From: Ligustrum vulgare
Taxonomy: Eukaryota; Streptophyta; Magnoliopsida; Lamiales; Oleaceae
Assembly (NCBI GenBank): GCA_963555705.1
Contig: OY743179.1
Location: 18,236,692-18,300,691, forward strand
Reading direction: 5' to 3'
DNA length: 64,000 nucleotides
A program made the position numbers and the translations under genes. The notes beneath the pieces were generated by a model, which worked only from the letters and a program-made list of their open reading frames with translations, searched no databases and had not been told where the DNA came from. Shown here in pieces: positions 57,178-64,000 of the stretch (position 1 is its first letter; each line of letters opens with the position of its first letter).

Positions 57178-57242
57178 CTCCCATTTATAGAACTTCACGA
57201 GGTATTACTGTGCAACCTCTTACATCATTGCTTACGTAATAG
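57178..57242 (-). promoter_or_regulatory. EPRV full-length-RNA promoter (TATA and as-1-like element)
   Basis: On the minus strand TTACGTAAGCAATGATGTAAG (57219-57240) has the spaced TGACG-like pair of the as-1 element. CTATAAATGG (57181-57190) follows at the usual distance. The downstream start region contains ACTTGAGCACTCAGTTTGTG. The arrangement is that of caulimovirus 35S-type promoters. Activity in this copy is not known. Confidence 0.75.
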
Positions 57243-57278
57243 ACACAATAATTTGAATAATGCTACAAGGATATATAA

Positions 57279-57402
57279 GGACACACCTGTCCATCTATCA
57301 TTTACTACAAGGACACACCTGTCAATCTATCATCTATTACAAGGACACACCTGTCCCTTTATTTCCTCACATGGTTATATTATAGGGACACCTATCCCTT
57401 TA
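57279..57402. repeat. Repeated upstream promoter units
   Basis: Three copies of GGACACACCTGTC(C/A) with attached TCTATCAT(C/T) (starting about 57279, 57311 and 57344) and one worn copy (about 57384, GGGACACCTATCCC) lie just upstream of the as-1-like element. The spacing is about 32 bp. The core GGACA...TGTCC is itself inverted. Confidence 0.8.
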
Positions 57403-57525
57403 TTTTAAGTCTTCACATGGCCTCTACATTGCGTTGTCTTGTTCCATCAAATCAGATTTATCAATCGTCTTCCATCTGTCCATCAATTCTGTTAGCATGT
57501 GGGGGCAATTTCTGGCTATGCATGC

Positions 57526-58555
57526 TTATTGCAAAGTGGCAAAACTTGCATGGATTTGACGAGTGTCAAATTTATTGATATATTCTTGCAGGATTGTTGA
57601 CTTTTCTTTTCCTCCATTAGTAAGGAGGGTCCATCCATTGTACTGGCAGATGCATTTGAATTTTTTCTCATACAAGTTTATGGCAATGTTGTAAAGAAAT
57701 CTTATTCCCAACACCCTTTCGGGATCTAAACCATGATCTTGTAACGCTTGGTACTGACTTGATATTTTTTCCAACTTCAATTTGAAAATTGCGAGCAACA
57801 TATCCAATCGTGATAATATGCTCAGCAGGATAATATATCCTTCCATCAATTTCAGGACTGATCGAATAAAATTTTAAATATATGGGTCTTCCTTGGGAAA
57901 ACTTTGAAATTTCTCCTTTTAGTAAATCATCAAAATTTTCAATTTCTTTTAGATCTTTTCCTGGATATATAAGATCCAAAAATCCATAATCAGCTGCCAT
58001 TTTTGTCATGACGGGATCTCCTCCCTGAGTAACGATCAATCGTGGGTATACATGGTCTCCAGACGAAATGTAATAACAGTCACATTCTTGAAGTTCATAT
58101 ATAACTTCAACAGTAGTTTTATATTTGTTTTCTTTTGGTAAAAAAGGGGAATCATCTTCCTCTTCAGCACGAATTCTGACTACCCTTGTATGTTCATCTT
58201 TGGTATTGATTGTGATTTTTCGAGGACTGGCTTCATTTATAACAACTTTTTTGGGACTTGGTTCATTTCTTTTAATCGTTGGTCCACCACTGCTTCCAGA
58301 AGATGTATCTGTTTGTATTTTTGATATAACCTGTTTGGTAATTAACGATTCAAACTGAGATTCAATCTTAATTATGTTATCGTTAAATTCTTTAGTATAA
58401 TTGTGATGAAATGTTGAGATTTCCATCAATTGCTTGAAACTTCCTTGGAGAGTTTCTGCAAGTTGTTCAATTCCAAGCTTTATAACTTCAGCTTCCTCTG
58501 TGAGGAAGTTCATTCGCTTTTTGGCGTCTATCAAGGATTTTTTGATATTATCCAT
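57526..58555 (-). pseudogene. EPRV transactivator/viroplasmin-like protein (TAV)
   Basis: The ATG at 58555 overlaps the polymerase stop (ATGGATAA). Residues 1-90 are coiled coil, then comes a Ser/Thr/Lys linker. The conserved core follows with ELQECDCYYISSGD, DLIYPGKDL and PIYLKFYSISPEID, then YYPAEHIITIGYVARNF. The frame shifts near 57830; the C-terminal part continues in the frame at 57849-57526 (DPERVLGIRFLYNIAINLYE). The family reinitiates translation on polycistronic viral RNA and forms inclusion bodies. Assignment rests on position and the PAEHI-type core. Broken by the shift. Confidence 0.7.
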
Positions 58556-60439
58556 CTGCAAACTCAATATTCCTGCTTAAAAACTCTGCAAGATAATTAT
58601 TAACACCTTTAACATGAACTATATCAAAATTATAAAATGCTAAATAAGCTTGCCATCTATGTAGCCTTCTATATTGAGGTTCTGGTGGTAACTTATTTTT
58701 TACTAAACCTGCAAGTTGAGAATTATCAGTTTCAACAATGAATTTCTTAGATAATAAAAACAATAAAAACTTTTTTATTCCTCTGATGATTGCTAACAAT
58801 TCTTTCTCATGAGTATTTTAATTTATTTCTGCTTGGTTAAACGTTCCACTTGAGTATCTACAAATTTCATTAAGATCTGTTTTTAATATTGCTGTCCAAT
58901 ACTTATCCAAGACATCGGTATTAACTATCAGATTATCTTTTTCATCTGATAATCTTAATTTTGGCAAATTTTTACATTCTTCTTTTAGTAATTTGACAAT
59001 TTCTGTGTGTTCATCACTCCATCCTTTGTTATTTATTTTTCTGAGTAAAATCTGAATTTTATGTCTCTTTTTTGAGAGATTTTCAATAAATCCTTTTGCA
59101 TAATTTAAACATCCTAAAAATTTTTGTATTTGTTCTTTTGATTCTAATTTGTCTGAAAAACTTTCTATCTTCTTAGATATATGGGTTTGTAATTTTATCC
59201 CTCTTTTATCTATTGATAATCCAAGAAAATCAATTTCTTATTTTTCTATTATAATTTTATTTTTTGAAAGAACAAGTCCTTCTTTTTTGCATTCATTAAA
59301 TGGTTTCTATGTTCTTTTCTATTGTTAGAACATATTAATATATCATCACCATATGCAATTAAGAATTCATTAAATTTTCTAAATATGTTGTCCATTTTTC
59401 TTTGATATATTTGTGGTGCATTTTTTAAACTAAATGGCATAACCATCCATTCATACTTACCTTGGGGAGTACTAAATGCTGTATATTGAATACTATCTTT
59501 TTCCATTTTTACTTGCCAAAATCCTGATTTGCAATCAAATTTAGAATAATATTGTTTTCCTTTTACAAGATTTATTAATACCTCTTTATTTGGTAAAAAG
59601 TATCCATCAAATTTAGTATATTTGTTTAATTCTTTATAATTTATCACCATTCTAGCTTTTTCTCTTTTTTGTTTAGAATATTTCATGACCATGAAGGCTG
59701 AACTACTATGGGGTCCATTACTTTGTCTGATTAATTTTTGGTTAAGTAATTATTTTATTTGAGTTTTAAATTCTTGTGTATCTTGTATGATATACATCGT
59801 TGGTCTAACTTTTATAATAACATTTTCTGTTAATTCTATTTTAGCTTTTGGATGATGTGGTTTCCAAAAATAATAATGGATTCTCTCCACAAATTTTTTC
59901 TAGTTGATCAATATTTTTTCCATGTTTGTTTGTATGTTTGTTTTTAAGACTTTTTTATACATTATTCTTTTATTTTTTGTTTCATTTTGTGTAATTGATT
60001 TTTTCTCCCATTTATCACTACGTTGTGCTGGCTGAACTCTATAAGGTCTAAATTATCTTGGTATTTTTAGTAAATGTCCGCAAGGTGTTTGTAACATTAT
60101 CATATAATTATTTTGTTTATAATATTGAAATTATTGTATAAAGTCATTTCCTAATAATATATCACATTCTAATTTGTTATAACTATATATCTTGTTCACA
60201 ACTATTTGTTTACTTTCTAGTATTATCTCGATTTTATCAGCACTGTTAATTATTTGAGTACTTTCTCCTGTAACTCCTGTTATTTTTATTCTCCCATCAG
60301 TATTCCATGATTTTATTAAGAAATTCTTAAATATTGTTATCTCACTTCCTGCGTCTATTAATGCACATGTTGTTATATTTGTTTCAACAATAGTAACTTG
60401 AATATAAACAGCTAACGAAAAACTTATTTGGTTATTCAT
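58548..60439 (-). pseudogene. EPRV polymerase: protease, reverse transcriptase, RNase H
   Basis: The ATG at 60439 directly follows the previous stop (TAAATG). The aspartic protease has CALIDAGSEITIF (DAG where most have DTG) and CDILLGNDFIQ. RT is at about 59750-59000 with RMVINYKELNKYT, YYSKFDCKSGFWQVKME, TPQGKYEWMVMPFSLKNAP and the catalytic AYGDDIL. RNase H is at about 58950-58548 with VNTDVLDKYW, the KELLAI block and VETDNSQLAGLV. At least four in-frame stops occur between 60131 and 59700. A frameshift near 59250-59290 moves the distal RT and RNase H to another frame. It cannot be expressed whole. Confidence 0.88.
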
Positions 60440-61752
60440 TTATTCAGTTTTTTTGCATAGTAGAGTTTGACCATTATGAGTTATATATAATCCTTCACGT
60501 TTTATACTATAATCTTCTAGTTTATCTAGAAAGCTCATTCCTAATAATACATGAGGATTTACCATACTATTATCTACATGACATGGTACTAAGAGATTTA
60601 TTCCTCCTATTTTTATTGATACTTTTACTTCAAGTTCAGTCATATGTACTTGTCCATCAAAATTTATATATCTATATGGATCAGTTTTATGAGATATTAG
60701 TCATTTATTTCTATTTGAAGCTATATGACATTCATTAACTCCCGTGTCAATTAATATATTTGATCATTTTATATGTTCTATTCCATTGAAATATTCACCT
60801 TCGATTTTCATATTTCCAACATTTTTATTAAGTTTTATTTCCTTTGTATTACTAGTTTCTCCTAATTGTTTTCTATTGGGTAAAGTTGTTGATCTTGTAA
60901 TTAACCTGCCATCTTCAAATATTATGTTATTATTAGGGCATTCTTCTCTTAACTCTATAATTTCTGGTTTTTTTTTTGTTATTGTAAATTCATAATTTCT
61001 TGGGACTAAACTTATTTGTTTATCTGGTTCCACAGCTTTACCAAAATCTTTGCATTCTTTATGAATTTCAATATATGATTTTTTAGAATAAATGTTTCCA
61101 TAATTAGAATTAGTAAATGTGTATAATGCCCTATATCCTATAGTCATAATTTTATCTCCTGATTCCATTATATCATCTTTATGTAATTTGAAATGTAGTC
61201 CTAAAACTTCATTAAAATTTATATCTTTTAATGATATACAATATTTTTGGTAACATGTGAATATTAGTTTTTTATATGTTAGATTTCCTTCTACTGTTCC
61301 TAAATGACTATCTTTTAAATTTATAATTCTTCCATCATGTAAACTTACAGTTAAAGGTGAATCTAATCATTTTCTAAACAAGGATTTAAACATTATTTGG
61401 ATACCTGCTAAATAAACATATTTGATCTTTTCACTTTGTTTTCTATTGATCTTTATTAATAATTCTGTAATCGTATTTTTTGTTAAAAGATTTAATTTGT
61501 GTGTTCCTTGGGTAGTTCTAACATCTATTGCCCTTTCAATTTTATGGTATTTATTTATTGCTACTTTTTTCTTTTCCATATTCTGACTAATATTTTTCAT
61601 TTTCCTATTTTCAAATCTAAAGATAATTTTTATATTTTCCTAAACTTATTATTATCAAAAGTTACTTTTAATCCATAACCTTCTATTCCTTCATATTCTT
61701 GTTTATCTATATTCTTATTTGTTTCTATTTCTTTATTCTGATTCTGATTCAT
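60440..61752 (-). pseudogene. EPRV movement protein with a C-terminal retropepsin-like domain
   Basis: The ATG at 61752 overlaps the coat-protein stop by about 20 bases. The 30K-type movement core shows IKYVYLAGIQIMFKSLFRK, then HLGTVEGNLTYKKLIFTCYQ and GYRALYTFTNS. The frame shifts near 61640. Later stops are at 61367, 60764 and about 60700. Past the movement core, in the same frame, come ILIDTGVNECHIA (60748-60740 encode DTG) and VNPHVLLGMSFLDKL. These are the two landmarks of a retropepsin, ending at TAA 60440. The movement role (tubule or plasmodesma transport) is family knowledge; the protease-like tail is read from the motifs. Confidence 0.75.
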
Positions 61753-63058
61753 TACTTTCTGAGTCTGTTTCACTTATATAGACTTCTTGATCATAGTATT
61801 TTTCAATATCTGATATTTCACTTAGTTCACTTTCTATTTCTAGATATTATTTTTGTAATATTTTAACTTTCTTTTTGTTACAATCATGACTTATATGCCC
61901 CATTTCTCCACAATTCCAATATTTACATTGGCTTTTGTCTTTTTTATAAGTTTTATTTTGGTTATATTTTCTTTTGTAATATCTTCTTTTAGGTTTTATA
62001 TATCTTCTCTTAAAGTTTCTAAATTTTTTAAACTTTCTATTTTTATATTTCATTTTATTATTTTTTCTTCTTTCAGGGTTATATCCCCATTGAGTAGGTT
62101 TTTCCATATCTTCACAACATATTCTAGTTAATTTTCCTAATTTCTTTAATAATTGTCTTTGTTGACATATATATGCTAATCTTTCAAATAGAAATTTTAT
62201 TCTTGATCCTAATGTTCTAGGTGTTCCAGGGTTGTCTTTGATAAATTTTTCAAATTCTATTTTAAACTATATTTCCCATGAACCTGGTAATTTATTGTAA
62301 TACATGTCTATGTATACTTCTTGATTTTCATTACTATAGAATTGGACATAGTAGTATTCTTTAAATTCACAAGTGTATTCTTTGATTTTACACATATCAC
62401 ATATTGTTAAATTTATTAATCTTACTCTTACATTATCCTTTTTTCTAATTGATTCTGTTTCAGCATTACTTATCCAATTTTCTCCTAAAAATTCATCTGC
62501 AATGTAATCTACTAACTTTTCTATTCCTTTTCTATATGATTTTATTAGTTTTGTCTGTACATTTCTTCTTATTAATGCTTTTGTATCACTATTTATTTTT
62601 TCCCACCAATTTCTAACATGTACTTCAAAAGATGCTACTAAAAAATTTATTATTCTATCAGTATTTTCCCATGTATCATCTTTATTGTATAAAAAAAATA
62701 ATATCATTGAATCTGCCTAAGTTAATAAGGCTTTTTTAGTATCTATTTTACAATCCAGATCTAATTTTGTTCCTCCATGATTAATAAGTTTATCATAATT
62801 ATTATTTGGTTCAAATCTGTCTTTATATTTATTCCCTCTAGGTGGTTGTCTATATCTGATTCTATCATAATATTGTCGGTGTGGTTTACTATATAAGGGT
62901 GCATAACTTTCATCTGGATCTGGTAATTCTTGTTTGGAAGTTCCTATTGGAGTTGGGTTAGGTGCTCCTTCAGTATTCATTAAAATTTGGTATTCATTAA
63001 GATTTTCTATACTTAACTGGTCAAAATTTTCTATTAACAAATCTAATTCTTCATTCAT
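61733..63058 (-). pseudogene. EPRV coat protein
   Basis: The ATG at 63058 overlaps the upstream stop (ATGAATGA). The N-terminal part is acidic, then comes a Tyr/Arg-rich stretch. The conserved core follows: RIINFLVASFEVHVRNWWEK, FLGENWISNAETES, EYYYVQFYSNENQEVYIDMY, KLPGSWEI. The C-terminal part is strongly Arg/Lys-rich, then a zinc-knuckle-like CKYWNCGEMGHISHDC in which the usual C-x2-C spacing is off, and an acidic Ser/Glu tail. The frame is kept across 1.3 kb and is broken only by single stops at 62717, 62267 and 61847. The natural end is probably TAA at 61733. Confidence 0.85.
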
Positions 63059-63188
63059 TTTTGTTTTGTTCTTCTTCAGTTTTTTCTTCAACTTTTAATT
63101 TTCCTAAAGTTTTTTTTATAAATTTTTGTAATTCTAATTCTTTTTCAAGTATTTTTGGTAATATGTTTCTCCTAAATTCATCATTCAT
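63051..63188 (-). CDS. EPRV small ORF f, 45 aa
   Basis: It opens MNDEFRRNILPKILEKELEL and is Lys/Glu-rich, helical. Its TGA is embedded in the coat-protein start (ATGAATGA), a junction typical of coupled caulimovirid ORFs. No family recognised. Confidence 0.45.
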   Translation of the reverse strand: MNDEFRRNILPKILEKELELQKFIKKTLGKLKVEEKTEEEQNKNE

Positions 63189-63271
63189 ACTTCATACTTC
63201 TATTATAATTTTTTCTTGTTCAAAATGCTTCTTTCCTATTCTAAGTATTTTTTTTTCTATGAGTTTTTTGT

Positions 63272-63430
63272 CTATTTCTTATCTTTGCTTTTATTATTTT
63301 CTTTGAATTCTCTAATCTCTAGTTTTAGTATATTTATATCATTTCTTACTTCTTTTAATTCATTTTTTACTTCTTGAACATCGCTTATTAATGATTTTAT
63401 TAATATTTTTAGATCTTCAATATATTGACC
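63272..63430 (-). pseudogene. EPRV coiled-coil ORF e, truncated by the junction
   Basis: The open frame reads YIEDLKILIKSLISDVQEVK, continues with NDINILKLEIREFKENN and stops at 63272. Strong heptads suggest a coiled-coil protein similar in type to virion-associated proteins. Its start lies at or beyond the right virus-host junction (about 63466). Confidence 0.5.
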
Positions 63431-63470
63431 AATTTTCTATAAATGCTCTTCTTATAATTGGAGAAAACAC

Positions 63471-64000
63471 TTTCAAAAAATTTGTCAAACGGATCAAAGC
63501 GAGTTTTGACTTGTGAAAAACAATCCCAAACGGGCCCCCTGAATCTCTAAATCATTTCCTCATCGGGATAAATATTTCTATTACCTTACAGGAAACCAGC
63601 AAGGAAGAAGGCAACGATTTAGGTTGGATTGGCGCCATTAGGCTACCAGCTAAGTCCAAGTATTTACACTATTTAAGGAAGGGCTCTTAGAGAAAAAAAT
63701 CTCGAGGGGTCAAATAAGCCTGCCTTTGACTTTTGACCACTTCTATACCAAGCTGCCTGACCTTATCTTTCCCTGCTAATTTCTTGACCCAAATTGAAAA
63801 CATTATATCATCTATTCACTCGGTTGAGCCAAGTTGGATATGTCACCTCCCACCGAGCTTAATCCAGTAGAGATGAATAATATTAATTCATTGAAAAGTC
63901 AATAATATTTGGAAGGGACGAACGAAACTTGTTTAGATTTTATTTCTTTAAGACACTAGATAAAGAAAACCGTATACTTTTAATTAATAAACACTTTTTG
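63471..64000. repeat. Downstream copy of the segmental duplication
   Basis: 63471-63560 is host DNA with a MITE-like end (CAATCCCAAACGGGCCCC). From about 63565 the sequence repeats 53305 onward, with indels, including the words just before the small-gene promoter. A second copy of the small gene may follow beyond the window. Confidence 0.7.

Larger units (their letters stand above)
55095..63470 (-). mobile_element. Endogenous pararetrovirus (Caulimoviridae), roughly one genome length
   Basis: From right to left on the minus strand: small coiled-coil ORFs, coat protein, movement protein with a protease-like tail, protease-RT-RNase H, transactivator-like protein, a promoter, leader, then more small ORFs. 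No integrase and no LTRs, as expected for this family. The order coat, movement, polymerase, transactivator resembles cavemo- and solendoviruses, but the genus is not settled. All long frames have stops or frameshifts, so this copy makes no complete proteins. The linear order is a circular genome opened between two of the small ORFs. AT content is very high compared with the host gene nearby. Confidence 0.9.

Noticed and set aside
57279..57402. CRISPR-like array of short repeats
   Set aside because: Repeats are imperfect, only about four, with near-repeat spacers, sitting in a plant viral promoter.
55095..63470. Free viral contamination of the assembly
   Set aside because: Multiple stops and frameshifts and continuous joining to host repeat DNA on both sides indicate an old integration.

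Overview
This window reads as plant nuclear DNA, very probably from a eudicot. It has AT-rich intergenic sequence, Ty3-type retrotransposons with tRNA-Asp primer sites, a FAR1/MULE transposon, Helitron and MITE debris, a short-intron plant SR splicing-factor gene, and an integrated plant pararetrovirus. The species cannot be named from the sequence alone. Most of the 64 kb is transposon; only two host genes look intact.

Layout. 1-832 is an undefined flank, perhaps an old LTR. 838-7790 is a complete, young, non-autonomous Athila/Tat-like LTR element (TE1, target duplication ATATT). 8276-11330 is a complete Mutator-like element with 9-bp target duplications and an uninterrupted 718-aa FAR1-type transposase. 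11436-20030 is a second LTR element (TE2, duplication ATAGT) that kept gag and protease but has no reverse transcriptase or integrase. 21707-31853 is a relative of TE2 on the minus strand (TE3, duplication ATTAT). Its 5' LTR is split by a 1.5-kb insertion carrying a broken linker-histone H1 fragment that still has an intron. 31.9-38 kb holds repeats and solo-LTR-like pieces.

38.7-45 kb is a complete SR34/SR30-type splicing factor gene: 12 coding exons, 266 aa, all in phase. 45-54 kb holds a Stowaway-like MITE, a broken ESCRT-I (ELC/TSG101) fragment, a decayed Helitron with Rep/helicase N-terminal coding sequence, Tourist-like MITEs and a GTGAC-rich repeat family. 54.25-54.7 kb is a small plant gene with a clear TATA box.

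55.1-63.47 kb, minus strand, is a roughly genome-length endogenous pararetrovirus (Caulimoviridae). It contains small coiled-coil ORFs, coat protein, movement protein, aspartic protease-like domains, RT-RNase H, a transactivator-like protein and a recognisable full-length-RNA promoter. All long frames carry stops or frameshifts, so it is a dead copy. The DNA either side of the virus and the small gene (about 53.3-54.1 and 63.57-64.0 kb) is duplicated.

The most interesting signals are: (1) non-coding RNA-like structures shared by all three LTR elements, namely a stem with loop AGGA just upstream of a G-rich polypurine tract at both the 3' end and an internal site, and a two-copy motif with an identical 172-bp period in each element; (2) two retropepsin-like domains back to back in the endogenous virus, plus a tandem pair of paralogous small ORFs and very tight ORF junctions; (3) an intact MULE transposase with an in-frame Tyr/Gln/Ser/Asn-rich tail beyond its stop and paired palindromes upstream; (4) the captured H1 fragment.
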